DNA of 64,000 nucleotides from Curvibacter sp. GWA2_64_110 (GTDB lineage Bacteria; Pseudomonadota; Gammaproteobacteria; Burkholderiales; Burkholderiaceae_C), in NCBI GenBank assembly GCA_001797315.1, contig MGPC01000018.1:307679-371678 (forward strand), read 5' to 3'. Positions within the stretch are counted from its first letter, which is position 1. The number at the start of each line of letters is the position of its first letter. Below are positions 19,885 through 27,987 of the stretch, one piece after another. Below the pieces are notes generated by a model. It saw nothing but the letters and a program-made list of their open reading frames with translations, was not told the DNA's origin and did no database searches. The position numbers and the translations under genes were made by a program.

Positions 19885-19980
19885 CACCCTCAGGCTGCGC
19901 GCACGATGTGCGCTCCGCCCCCCTTGCAGGGGGCAACGCCAGTGGCCCGGCAAAGCCGGTTCCACGGCGTTCCGCGCGCC
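19885..19980 (+). repeat. Type A post-stop intergenic repeat (after cphA)
   Basis: Right behind the cphA TAA: CACCCTCAGGCTGCGCGCAC, a CCCCCTTGCAGGGGG hairpin, AACGCCAGTGGCCCGGCA, AAGCCGGTTCCACGGCGTT. It is nearly the reverse complement of 10056-10142 and fills the whole gap to the convergent gpsA, so it may act as a terminator for cphA. Confidence 0.72.
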
Positions 19981-20994
19981 TTAACCTTCCGTACCAGGAT
20001 CCCGCCCCATGAGGGCGGCGACTGCCTGCGCCGGCTGCATCCGGCCGTCCAGCAAGGCCACCACGGCTTGTGCAATCGGCATCTCCACCCCCAGGCTGTG
20101 CGCCCGCTGCACCACGGTGCGGGCGCTGTAGACGCCTTCGGCCACATGGCCGAGCGAGGCCACCGCCTGCGCCAGGGTCTGGCCCTGCGCCAGCAGCAGG
20201 CCCACCTTGCGGTTGCGGCTGAGATCGCCGGTGGCGGTCAGCACCAGATCGCCCAGGCCGGACAGGCCCATGAAGGTTTCGGTCCTGGCACCCAGCGCCA
20301 GCCCCAGGCGCGTCATCTCGGCCAGGCCGCGCGTGATCAGCGCGGCGCGCGCATTGAGGCCGAGGTTCAGGCCGTCGCACAGTCCGGTGGCAATCGCCAG
20401 CACGTTCTTGACCGCGCCGCCGACTTCCACGCCGACAATGTCGTCATTGGCGTAGACGCGCAGGCTCGGGCTATGAAAGGCCTGCACCAGCCGTTCGCGC
20501 ACACTGGCATGGCGGCTCGCAGCGACCAGCGCGGTGGGCTGTCCACGCGCCACCTCCTGCGCAAAGCTCGGGCCGCTGAGCACGCCCGCGATCAGATCCG
20601 GCGCTTCTTGCGCCTGGATTTCATGCGCCAGCAGCCCTGAAGTGCCAGCAGCGGCTGACTCGAAGCCCTTGCACAGCCAGGCCACCGGTTGCCGGCAATC
20701 ACGGATTTGCTGCAGCACGCCGCGCAGGCCGGCCATCGGCGTGGCGATGATGACCAGGTCCTGGCCGTCCACCAAGCCGGTCAGATCGCTGGCCGGGCCA
20801 TCGATCACGCGCAATGCTGCCGGCAGAGGCAGCCCCGGCAGGTAGCGTGCGTTGACCCGCTCGGCCTGCATGGTGGCCGCCTGCGCCGGATCGCGCGCCC
20901 ACAGCGTCACGGCGTGGGTCGCCAGCGGGTTCTGGCTGGCGCTCATGGCCAGCGCGGTCCCCCAGGCACCTGCGCCGATTACTATGATTTTCAT
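19981..20994 (-). CDS. gpsA: Glycerol-3-phosphate dehydrogenase [NAD(P)+]
   Basis: GpsA reduces dihydroxyacetone phosphate to sn-glycerol-3-phosphate for phospholipid synthesis. The 337-residue protein starts [20 protein letters not shown] (Rossmann motif), then has the [18 protein letters not shown] and [20 protein letters not shown] blocks and the catalytic-lysine region [16 protein letters not shown], followed by [14 protein letters not shown] and SRNRKVG. The start codon at 20994 lies inside the palindromic end of a family C repeat (GCTATGAAAATCATAG), which is unusual. It follows secB on the same strand with a 41-base gap, the order commonly seen in Burkholderiales. It supplies the same metabolite that the ugp operon recovers from outside. 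Confidence 0.95.
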   Translation of the reverse strand: MKIIVIGAGAWGTALAMSASQNPLATHAVTLWARDPAQAATMQAERVNARYLPGLPLPAALRVIDGPASDLTGLVDGQDLVIIATPMAGLRGVLQQIRDCRQPVAWLCKGFESAAAGTSGLLAHEIQAQEAPDLIAGVLSGPSFAQEVARGQPTALVAASRHASVRERLVQAFHSPSLRVYANDDIVGVEVGGAVKNVLAIATGLCDGLNLGLNARAALITRGLAEMTRLGLALGARTETFMGLSGLGDLVLTATGDLSRNRKVGLLLAQGQTLAQAVASLGHVAEGVYSARTVVQRAHSLGVEMPIAQAVVALLDGRMQPAQAVAALMGRDPGTEG

Positions 20995-21036
20995 AGCACC
21001 TCGCGCTTATTCAAAAAGGGCTAGAGCCCAATTTCT
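20977..21036 (-). repeat. Family C palindromic repeat overlapping the gpsA start
   Basis: On the minus strand it reads GGGCTCTAGCCCTTTTTG, then AATAAGCGCGAGG, then GCTATGAAAATCATAG. It has the same block order as the copies at 30131-30190 and 51114-51180. The terminal inverted repeat GCTATGA/TCATAG contains the gpsA ATG, so the element supplies both the leader and the first codons of gpsA. Confidence 0.6.
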
Positions 21037-21485
21037 TATTGAACCTGGATTTCGCCGGCCTGCGCCTGCTGTTGCTGCTCGTACATCGACTGGAAGTTGA
21101 TTTCCGACAGATGAACCGGCGGGAAACCGGCCCGCTGCACCAGGTCAGCCACATTGCCGCGCAGGTAGGGATAGACGATCTGCGGGCAGGCGATGCCCAT
21201 GATGGGGCCCATCTGGTCGTCCGGCAGGTTGCGGATCTCGAAGATGCCGGCCTGCCTGGCCTCGACCAGGAACACCGTCTTGTCCTGCACCTTGGTGTGC
21301 ACCGTGGCCGTCACTACCACCTCGTACACACCGTCGGCCACGGGCGCGGCCTCGACGCCGAGCTGGATGTCCACCGCCGGCTGCTCCTGCTGCAGCAGGA
21401 TGGCGGGCGAATTGGGCTGCTCCAGCGAGGCCTCCTTGAGGTAAACGCGCTGGATCTGGAAAACGGGTTCTTGCATGTCAGCCAT
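21036..21485 (-). CDS. secB: Protein-export chaperone SecB
   Basis: SecB keeps precursor proteins unfolded and delivers them to SecA. The 149-residue product shows [20 protein letters not shown], the [21 protein letters not shown] strand region, and the highly conserved [27 protein letters not shown] segment near residues 100-127. Length and sequence order match betaproteobacterial SecB. It lies between grxC and gpsA on the minus strand. A terminator-like hairpin between grxC and secB (21515-21554) suggests that secB needs its own promoter or partial readthrough. Confidence 0.96.
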   Translation of the reverse strand: MADMQEPVFQIQRVYLKEASLEQPNSPAILLQQEQPAVDIQLGVEAAPVADGVYEVVVTATVHTKVQDKTVFLVEARQAGIFEIRNLPDDQMGPIMGIACPQIVYPYLRGNVADLVQRAGFPPVHLSEINFQSMYEQQQQAQAGEIQVQ

Positions 21486-21514
21486 GGCTTGCTTTCGGGT
21501 CGGAAAATCGGATC

Positions 21515-21554
21515 AAAACAACAAAGCCCGCCCGGAACAACACCGAAGCGGGCT
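21515..21554 (-). terminator. Rho-independent terminator after grxC
   Basis: On the minus strand, AGCCCGCTTCGG pairs with CCGGGCGGGCT around a loop of about ten bases, followed by TTGTTGTTTT. It lies between the grxC stop and the secB start. Confidence 0.7.
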
Positions 21555-21616
21555 CACGATCGGGATGGCGGGATTATGTCAGGTGCCGGCCTGCGTTCCA
21601 GCCCCTGGCATTCACC

Positions 21617-21877
21617 TCAAGCGGCGTTCAACAGCGGGGCCAGGCCGCCCTGGGCATCCAGCGCCACCAGATCGTCGCAACCGCCCACATGCGTGCTGCC
21701 GATGAAGATCTGCGGCACGGTACGGCGACCGGTGATTTCCATCATGCTGTTGCGGGCCGCCGGATCGGTATCGATGCGGATCTCCTCGATCTGCTCGACG
21801 CCCTTGGACTTGAGGATCTGCTTGGCGCGCACGCAGTAGGGGCAGACCGCGGTGGTGTACATCTTCACAGCTTGCAT
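21617..21877 (-). CDS. grxC: Glutaredoxin 3
   Basis: This 86-residue dithiol glutaredoxin reduces protein disulfides with glutathione. It begins MQAVKMYTTAVCPYCVRAKQ, giving the CPYC active site near residue 12, and has the cis-proline segment GRRTVPQIFIG and the glutathione-binding GGCDDLVALDAQG. The size is typical for GrxC. It lies 48 bases after a rhodanese gene and upstream of secB, an order repeated in many Burkholderiales genomes. A terminator follows it. Confidence 0.95.
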   Translation of the reverse strand: MQAVKMYTTAVCPYCVRAKQILKSKGVEQIEEIRIDTDPAARNSMMEITGRRTVPQIFIGSTHVGGCDDLVALDAQGGLAPLLNAA

Positions 21878-21925
21878 GGTTTCTTTCCCATCGAATTTGA
21901 ATTTGGAGACGGCATCAGCCGCCGA

Positions 21926-22333
21926 TCAGCCTTTTTCCACCGGCAGGCTGGCCGCGCGCCAGCTGGACAGGCCGCCGCCGAGCGACTGCGCCTTCTGGTA
22001 ACCCAGGCCCTTGGCGATGCGCGCCGCGCTGCTGGAACGCATGCCGCTCTGGCAGACGAAGATCACCGGCAGTTCCTTGTTCTTCACCACGCCGGGCAGC
22101 TGGTTCGCCAACTGGGCCAGCGGAATGTGCTTGGCACCGGTGACGTGGCCGGCGGCGTACTCGGACGCCTCGCAGACGTCGATCACCACCGCCTTTTCCT
22201 GGTTGATGAGTTGCACGGCACCGGTGGCCGTCAGAGAACCGCCAGCCGCACCGCGCACGGCCGGCCACAGCAGCAGGGCACCCGAGCTCAGCGCTACGGC
22301 AATCAACATCCAGTTGTCGAGAATGAATTTCAC
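21926..22333 (-). CDS. Membrane-anchored rhodanese-like protein
   Basis: The 135-residue product begins with a single hydrophobic helix (WMLIAVALSSGALLLWPAV), which likely anchors it in the inner membrane, followed by one rhodanese domain. The active-site loop is CQSGMRSSSAARIA, with the catalytic cysteine expected to carry a persulfide. VIDVCEASEYAAGHVTGAKHIPL is the conserved entry segment. The GTG at 22333 is used, behind AAGGAA. Its position next to grxC suggests a role in thiol or sulfur redox chemistry, but the natural acceptor is unknown. Confidence 0.86.
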   Translation of the reverse strand: MKFILDNWMLIAVALSSGALLLWPAVRGAAGGSLTATGAVQLINQEKAVVIDVCEASEYAAGHVTGAKHIPLAQLANQLPGVVKNKELPVIFVCQSGMRSSSAARIAKGLGYQKAQSLGGGLSSWRAASLPVEKG

Positions 22334-22455
22334 TTTGTTCCTTGTTTTGGCGTCGTCTAAAGCAGTGATTTTAGAATGGAGGGCTATTTGCTGCAGGACA
22401 AGGCGTTTTAACCCCGGCCTGCGCCCGCCAACCGCCCCTGGAATCTGCCCACACC

Positions 22456-23199
22456 ATGTACAAACTCGTGCTCATCCGCCACGGCGAATCGACCTGGAAC
22501 CTGGAAAACCGCTTCACCGGCTGGACCGATGTCGACCTCACGCCCACCGGCGTCTCCCAGGCCATGTCGGCCGGCAAGCTGCTCAAGGCCGAAGGCTACG
22601 ACTTCGACCTGGCCTACACCAGTGTGCTCAAGCGTGCCATCCACACCCTCTGGTACTGCCTGGACGAGATGGACCGCACCTGGTTGCCGGTGGTGAAAAG
22701 CTGGCGCCTCAACGAACGCCACTACGGCGCGCTGCAGGGTCTGAACAAGGCCGACATGGCCAAGCAGTATGGCGACGCGCAGGTGCTGGTCTGGCGCCGC
22801 AGCTACGACACTCCGCCGCCGGCACTGGAGCCGACCGACCCGCGCAGTGAGCGCAGCGATCCGCGCTACGCCGGCCTGCCGCCGTCGGACGTGCCGCTGA
22901 CCGAGTGCCTGAAGGACACGGTGGCGCGCGTGCTGCCGTTCTGGAACGAGACCATGGCCCCGGCCATCAAGTCCGGCAAGCGCATCGTGGTGGCGGCGCA
23001 CGGCAACTCGATCCGTGCCCTGGTCAAGTACCTGGACAACATCTCCGACCAGGACATCGTCGGCCTGAACATTCCCAACGGCATTCCGCTGGTCTACGAA
23101 CTCGACGCGGACCTCAAGCCGATTCGCCACTACTACCTGGGTGACGCCGAAGCCGCGGCCAAGGCTGCCGCGGCCGTGGCATCCCAGGGCAAGGCCTGA
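22456..23199 (+). CDS. gpmA: 2,3-bisphosphoglycerate-dependent phosphoglycerate mutase
   Basis: GpmA interconverts 3- and 2-phosphoglycerate in glycolysis and gluconeogenesis. The 247-residue protein has the phosphohistidine motif [20 protein letters not shown] (His at about residue 10), then [25 protein letters not shown] and [16 protein letters not shown] with the second catalytic histidine. An Ala-rich C-terminal tail ([14 protein letters not shown]) is a lineage extension. It is divergent from the rhodanese gene and precedes ctpA and moeB, a conserved order in Burkholderiales. Confidence 0.96.
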   Translation: MYKLVLIRHGESTWNLENRFTGWTDVDLTPTGVSQAMSAGKLLKAEGYDFDLAYTSVLKRAIHTLWYCLDEMDRTWLPVVKSWRLNERHYGALQGLNKADMAKQYGDAQVLVWRRSYDTPPPALEPTDPRSERSDPRYAGLPPSDVPLTECLKDTVARVLPFWNETMAPAIKSGKRIVVAAHGNSIRALVKYLDNISDQDIVGLNIPNGIPLVYELDADLKPIRHYYLGDAEAAAKAAAAVASQGKA

Positions 23200-23338
23200 C
23201 TGACCTCGCCCGCTTGATCCGGGGCGAAGCGGTCCCAGATAAAGCACCGGTAAAGACCTCGTTTTTCGCAGCTGGCGCCGGGAACCCCGGCGGCTGGCGC
23301 GCGTCCAACCGTGTATATTGGCCGGTGAGGGAATATTT

Positions 23339-24772
23339 ATGGGTCAGAAACTCAAAATCGCAGGTTGGATTTCGCTGGGTGTGGTCGCCGGCGCCCTGAC
23401 CACGGTCTCGTTGCAGACCGTGGCGCGCAGCGCATTGACGCCGTTGCCGCTGGAGGAACTGCAGCAGCTGGCGGCTGTCTTCGGCATGGTCAAGACCGAC
23501 TATGTCGAACCGGTGGACGAAAAGAAACTCATCACCGACGCCATCTCCGGCATGGTGGCCAGCCTCGACCCGCATTCCCAGTATTTCGACAAGAAGTCGT
23601 TCAAGGAATTCCGTGAAGGCACCACCGGCCGCTTCGTCGGCGTCGGCATCGAGATCACGCAGGAAGACGGCCTGGTCAAGGTGGTCTCGCCGATCGAGGG
23701 TTCGCCCGCCTACCGCGCCGGCCTCAAGACCAATGACCTGATCACCAAGGTCGACGACACCGCCGTCAAGGGCCTGTCGCTGAACGAAGCCGTCAAGCGC
23801 ATGCGTGGCGAGCCCAACACCAAGGTCGTCCTCACCATCTTCCGCAAGGACGAGAACCGTACCTTTGTCGTCACCATCACGCGCGAAGAAATCAAGACCC
23901 AGTCGGTCAAGGCCAAACTGCTCGAACCGGGTTATGCGTGGATCCGCCTGAGCCAGTTCCAGGAACGCACGGTCGATGATTTCGTGCGCAAGGTCGACGA
24001 GCTCTACAGGCAGGACCCGGGCCTCAAGGGCCTGGTGCTCGACCTGCGCAACGACCCCGGCGGTCTGCTCGATGCCGCGGTTGCCATCTCGGCCGCCTTC
24101 CTGCCGGAAAACGTGACCGTGGTCTCGACCAACGGCCAACTGGCCGAAAGCAAGTTCACCTACAAGGCCGCGCCAGAGTTCTACCAGCGCCGCAGCAACA
24201 GCGACCCGCTCAAACGCCTGCCCGCCGCGCTCAAGAGCGTGCCGCTGGTGGTGCTGGTCAACGAAGGCTCGGCCTCGGCCAGCGAAATCGTGGCCGGTGC
24301 GCTGCAGGACCACAAGCGCGCCATCATCATGGGCAGCCAGACCTTCGGCAAGGGCTCGGTGCAGACCGTGCGTCCGCTCGGCCCCGACACCGCGCTCAAG
24401 ATCACGACGGCGCGCTACTACACCCCCAGCGGCAAATCGATCCAGGCGCGCGGCATCGTGCCCGACGTCATGATCGACGAGACCGCCGAAGGCAATGTCT
24501 TTGCCGCCCTGCGCACGCGCGAGGCCGATCTCGACAAGCATCTCTCGAACGGCCAAAGCGCCGAGCCGAAGGACCCCGCCCGCGAGAAGGCACGCGATGA
24601 GGCGCTGAAGAAGCTGGAGGAAGAAGCGAAAAAACCGCCACAGGAGCGCCGGCTGCCCGAATTCGGTACCGACAAGGACTTCCAGCTGACCCAGGCCCTG
24701 AACAAGCTCAAGGGCTTGCCGGTGCTGGCCAGCAAGACCCAGACCGAGCGCAAGGAAGAAATTAAGGAGTAA
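23339..24772 (+). CDS. ctpA: Carboxyl-terminal processing protease (S41 family)
   Basis: The 477-residue periplasmic serine protease starts with a signal or anchor segment (GWISLGVVAGALTTVSL). It has a PDZ domain (LVKVVSPIEGSPAYRAGLKTN) at roughly residues 100-180 and the S41 catalytic domain. The catalytic serine is in VLVNEGSASASEIVAGAL and the general-base lysine in SQTFGKGSVQT. The C-terminal part is charged and probably flexible (EKARDEALKKLEEEAKK). The start at 23339 follows TGAGGGAA; an in-frame upstream start is less likely. Members trim or degrade envelope proteins and peptidoglycan enzymes; the target here is unknown. A type A repeat follows the stop. Confidence 0.93.
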   Translation: MGQKLKIAGWISLGVVAGALTTVSLQTVARSALTPLPLEELQQLAAVFGMVKTDYVEPVDEKKLITDAISGMVASLDPHSQYFDKKSFKEFREGTTGRFVGVGIEITQEDGLVKVVSPIEGSPAYRAGLKTNDLITKVDDTAVKGLSLNEAVKRMRGEPNTKVVLTIFRKDENRTFVVTITREEIKTQSVKAKLLEPGYAWIRLSQFQERTVDDFVRKVDELYRQDPGLKGLVLDLRNDPGGLLDAAVAISAAFLPENVTVVSTNGQLAESKFTYKAAPEFYQRRSNSDPLKRLPAALKSVPLVVLVNEGSASASEIVAGALQDHKRAIIMGSQTFGKGSVQTVRPLGPDTALKITTARYYTPSGKSIQARGIVPDVMIDETAEGNVFAALRTREADLDKHLSNGQSAEPKDPAREKARDEALKKLEEEAKKPPQERRLPEFGTDKDFQLTQALNKLKGLPVLASKTQTERKEEIKE

Positions 24773-24870
24773 CACCCCCAGGCTGCGCGCACTGCGTGTC
24801 GCTCCGCCACCCCCCTCAAGGGGGCGGAGCCAGCGGCCCGGCCAAGCCGGTTCCGCGGCGCCCCTGGATT
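24773..24870 (+). repeat. Type A post-stop intergenic repeat (ctpA-moeB)
   Basis: Immediately after the ctpA TAA: CACCCCCAGGCTGCGCGCAC, TGCGTGTCGCTCCGCC, a CCCCCCTCAAGGGGG hairpin, GCCAGCGGCCCGGCCAAG, CCGGTTCCGCGGCG. It is a full-length member, nearly identical in layout to the copy behind DUF971 on the other strand. Confidence 0.74.
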
Positions 24871-24929
24871 AAGTTGCCTCGTCTCGTACCGTCCTGAATG
24901 ATGCAAAGCGTGGTGGATAGCCGATCCCT

Positions 24930-25685
24930 ATGAACGACGACCAGTTGCTGCGCTATTCGCGCCACATCCTGCTCGAAGAGATTGGCATCGAAGGCCAGCA
25001 GCGCATCCTTGACGGCCACGCGCTGGTCATCGGCGCTGGTGGCCTGGGCTCGCCGGTGGCGCTCTACCTCGGCTCGGCCGGCGTCGGCCGCCTCACCGTG
25101 GTCGACCACGACACGGTCGATGTCACCAACCTGCAGCGCCAGGTTGCGCACACCCTGGACCGCGTCGGCCTACCCAAGGTCGACTCCATCGTACAGGCGG
25201 TGGCCGCCATCAACCCCGAGGTCCGCGTCACGCCGGTAGCGGCACGCGCCGATGCGGCGCTGCTCGACACACTGGTGGCGCAGGTCGACGTGGTGCTGGA
25301 CTGCTGCGACAACTTCGCCACCCGCCACCTCATCAATGCCGCGTGCGTGAAACATCGCAAGCCGCTGGTGTCGGGCGCCGCCATCCGCTTCGACGGCCAG
25401 ATCACGGTCTACGACCCGCGCTCCGCCACCTCCCCCTGCTACGCCTGCGTCTTCCCGCCGGACGATGCCTTCGAGGAAACCCGCTGCGCCACCATGGGCG
25501 TATTCGCACCGCTGGTGGGCATCGTCGGCGCCGTGCAGGCGGCCGAAGCGCTCAAGCTGCTGAGCGTGGCCGGCAGTTCGCTGGCCGGCCGGCTGCTGAT
25601 GCTCGACGGCCGCCACATGGAATGGACCGAGATGCGCCTGCCGCGTGCACCGGCCTGCCCGGTATGCGGTAGCGCACCGGCCTGA
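24930..25685 (+). CDS. moeB: Molybdopterin-synthase adenylyltransferase (MoeB/ThiF family)
   Basis: This E1-like enzyme adenylates the C-terminal glycine of a small sulfur carrier such as MoaD or ThiS. The 251-residue protein opens with LLRYSRHILLEEIGIEGQQR, has the nucleotide-binding loop VIGAGGLGSPVALYLGSAG, DHDTVDVTNLQRQ, CDNFATRHLINAAC, and two CxxC zinc pairs (CYACVFPP and CPVCGSAPA). There is no C-terminal rhodanese domain. The conserved gpmA-ctpA-moeB order supports MoeB, but ThiF activity cannot be excluded from sequence alone. Confidence 0.88.
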   Translation: MNDDQLLRYSRHILLEEIGIEGQQRILDGHALVIGAGGLGSPVALYLGSAGVGRLTVVDHDTVDVTNLQRQVAHTLDRVGLPKVDSIVQAVAAINPEVRVTPVAARADAALLDTLVAQVDVVLDCCDNFATRHLINAACVKHRKPLVSGAAIRFDGQITVYDPRSATSPCYACVFPPDDAFEETRCATMGVFAPLVGIVGAVQAAEALKLLSVAGSSLAGRLLMLDGRHMEWTEMRLPRAPACPVCGSAPA

Positions 25686-25717
25686 CACCCGGTCAGCGCC
25701 TTGGCAAATCCGCCACC

Positions 25718-26221
25718 TCAGTGACAGGGCCCATGCCGCTGGCGGAACTGGCGCGGCCTCTCGGCTGGCAGCCGCCACAACCCCAGGTGCCGCCCCCGCG
25801 CTCGTGCTTCCTGCTTGGCATAGAGCCCCGGCAGGCGACGGTAGCGGTGCGACCAGGCGTGCCCGTTCAGCACCATCCAGCGCCCCATGTCCTGTCCCTG
25901 CAGGTCAACGCGGGCCAGCAGGCGGCCGTAATCGTCATGGCGGCGCGGCACGACCCGCACGGGACGGCCCATCACCTGCTGCGTCAGCCGGTCGCGCGCC
26001 GCTGCGCCATAGGCTTGGCAGATTTCTGGCGCATCGATCCCGTCAAGGCGAATCTGGCGCGGTCTGCCGCCGCGCGTGGGCTGCACCCACAGCGTGTCGC
26101 CATCGGTGACATGCGTCACCCGGCCACCCCAAGGCTGCGGCTGCCCGGAAGCCCAGCCCGCACCGGCCCCACCGAGGCAAGCCACCACCATCACGACACG
26201 GATTGTTTTCCGCCAATTCAT
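25718..26221 (-). CDS. Secreted thermonuclease (SNase-like) family protein
   Basis: The 167-residue product has an N-terminal signal peptide (RKTIRVVMVVACLGGAGAGWASG) followed by a staphylococcal-nuclease-like OB fold. The family blocks are VTHVTDGDTLWV, RQIRLDGIDAPEICQAYG, DDYGRLLARVDLQGQDMGRWM and LNGHAWSHRY. The aspartate of DGDTL, the arginine of IRLDGIDAPE and the arginine of YGRLLA match catalytic positions. I chose the ATG at 26221 because GGGGGATGG precedes it and the signal sequence starts there. It probably degrades nucleic acid outside the cytoplasm. It is convergent with moeB, leaving 32 bases. Confidence 0.85.
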   Translation of the reverse strand: MNWRKTIRVVMVVACLGGAGAGWASGQPQPWGGRVTHVTDGDTLWVQPTRGGRPRQIRLDGIDAPEICQAYGAAARDRLTQQVMGRPVRVVPRRHDDYGRLLARVDLQGQDMGRWMVLNGHAWSHRYRRLPGLYAKQEARARGRHLGLWRLPAERPRQFRQRHGPCH

Positions 26222-26356
26222 TCCATCCCCCATGCGATCCGGCACACCCGCAAGTCACGTTAAAACCGTGCAAAGACGGCCGTTCCGGCCGATTTTCCCG
26301 CGTTTGCCCAAGTCAAACCTGTTAGACTTTTCGAAGTTCATTACCCATGCCGAACC

Positions 26357-27139
26357 GTGACATCACACAGCATCAGCCCGATTGACCTGCGCGATTTGCG
26401 TCTGGACGATGCGCGTGCGCTGCTGGAGCACGGTGGCGCCAGCGATCTGCCGGCCCCTGAAGCGGCGCCAACGGCCTATCTGCAAGGTGTGATCGACGGC
26501 CTGTGCGAACTCTCGCTCACCGACCCCCTGACCGGCCTGGCCAATCGCCGTCATTTTCGCGCCGTGCTGGCGCGCGAAATTGAAGTGGTGGTGCGTTCCG
26601 GCAATCCAGCCTTGCTGCTGATGCTCGACATCGACCGTTTCAAGGCCATCAACGACGCACATGGCCACCTGGCGGGCGACCGGGTCTTGCAAGCCGCCGC
26701 GCGCTGCCTGGCCGCTTGTGTCCGTCCGCAGGATACGGTGGCCCGCTACGGCGGTGAAGAATTCGCCATTGTGCTGCCGGACTGCCAGCTCAACTACGGA
26801 GAAGCCGTGGCCGAGCGCATCCGCCAGGCAGTGGCCAGTCTTTCGATCGAAGTGGCGCCTGGGCTGGCGCTGCAGATCACCCTCAGCGTCGGCGGCGCCT
26901 TTGCCCCCACGAAGACCCGCTACACCCCCGACCTCTGGGTCGAACGGGCCGACAACCAGCTTTACCAGGCCAAGGCGCAAGGGCGCAACCGTGTGTACAT
27001 CGATCACCAACAAGTCATCTCCGTTAGTCCAGAAGAAAAAAGTCTCCTGTTCGGCGCGCTGTCCACAGGCGAGCCGGCATGGGGTGAAAATATTCCCGGC
27101 ACAGAGGAAAACAGTGCCATGCAGAAGGTCAATCCATGA
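26357..27139 (+). CDS. Diguanylate cyclase (GGDEF domain)
   Basis: The 260-residue protein has a short N-terminal region (about 1-50, no recognised sensor) and a GGDEF domain. LTDPLTGLANRRHF marks the domain start, LLMLDIDRFKAINDAHGHLAGD the metal and substrate region, and ARYGGEEFAIVLPD the active GGEEF site. An RxxD inhibitory site (RPQD) lies exactly five residues upstream, so product feedback is expected. It starts with GTG at 26357 without a strong ribosome-binding site. Its stop overlaps the start of a MinD-like ATPase (ATGA, 27136-27139), so c-di-GMP synthesis is coupled to that protein. Confidence 0.9.
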   Translation: MTSHSISPIDLRDLRLDDARALLEHGGASDLPAPEAAPTAYLQGVIDGLCELSLTDPLTGLANRRHFRAVLAREIEVVVRSGNPALLLMLDIDRFKAINDAHGHLAGDRVLQAAARCLAACVRPQDTVARYGGEEFAIVLPDCQLNYGEAVAERIRQAVASLSIEVAPGLALQITLSVGGAFAPTKTRYTPDLWVERADNQLYQAKAQGRNRVYIDHQQVISVSPEEKSLLFGALSTGEPAWGENIPGTEENSAMQKVNP

Positions 27140-27972
27140 GTGACGTGCTGAATCCACCGCAGGACAAACCCGCTTCCCCGCAGCAGCCCGCCAAGCCGCA
27201 AGGCAAGGTGCTGGCCGTGACCAGCGGCAAGGGTGGTGTCGGCAAGACGTTTGTCTCAGCCAATCTCGCTGCCGCACTGGCCAAGCGTGGCCACCGCGTG
27301 CTGGTGATCGACGCCGACCTCGGCCTGGCCAATCTCGACGTCGTGCTCAACCTCTATTCCAAAGTCACGCTGCATGACGTGTTCACCGGCAAGGCCAAGC
27401 TGGAAGAGGCCATCATCAAGGCCCCCGGCGGCTTTTCCGTTCTGCTGGCCGGCTCCGGCATGGTTGAGTACTCGCGCCTGACCGCCGAAGTACGCGACGA
27501 CTTCCTGCGCATCATCGAAACCCTGACCTCCAAATTCGACGTCCTGCTGCTCGACACCGGCGCCGGCATTTCCGACGTGGTGCTGTTTGCCGTCTCGCAG
27601 GCCGCCGAGGTGCTGCTGGTGGCCACACCCGAGCCGACTTCGCTGACCGATGCCTATGCCACCATCAAGGTGCTGGTGGGCCAGCAAAAGCGCCAGAACA
27701 TCCGCATGATCATCAACCAGACGGCACGTCTGGGCGACGGCCGTGCCATCACCGTCCAGTTGCAGCAGGTGCTGGACCGCTTCGTCACCGGCGAGCCAGG
27801 CCGTCCCGTGCGCCTGATCCACATGGGCGACATTCCGGAAGATCCCATGGTGCGCCAGGCCATCATGCGCCGCCAGCTGCTGATGCAGCACACCCCGGGC
27901 TGCCCGGCCGGGTTGGCGATTTCCCAGCTGGCCCTCAAGCTGGAAGAAACCATCCTGCCGAAAGAGGCCTGA
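27136..27972 (+). CDS. MinD/ParA-type ATPase (FleN/FlhG-like)
   Basis: The 278-residue P-loop protein has a deviant Walker A VTSGKGGVGKTFVSANLA, then VLVIDADLGLANLDVVLN and the DVLLLDTGAGISD Walker B region. It aligns best in character with the FleN/FlhG branch of MinD ATPases that set flagellar number and place. About 25 residues of proline-rich sequence precede the fold. No flagellar or min genes are near it. Its four-base overlap with a diguanylate cyclase suggests that the pair controls a c-di-GMP-dependent surface structure or polarity. The ATPase call is strong; the precise role is inference. Confidence 0.82.
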   Translation: MSDVLNPPQDKPASPQQPAKPQGKVLAVTSGKGGVGKTFVSANLAAALAKRGHRVLVIDADLGLANLDVVLNLYSKVTLHDVFTGKAKLEEAIIKAPGGFSVLLAGSGMVEYSRLTAEVRDDFLRIIETLTSKFDVLLLDTGAGISDVVLFAVSQAAEVLLVATPEPTSLTDAYATIKVLVGQQKRQNIRMIINQTARLGDGRAITVQLQQVLDRFVTGEPGRPVRLIHMGDIPEDPMVRQAIMRRQLLMQHTPGCPAGLAISQLALKLEETILPKEA

Positions 27973-27987
27973 GCGGCCCGGCCGCCC

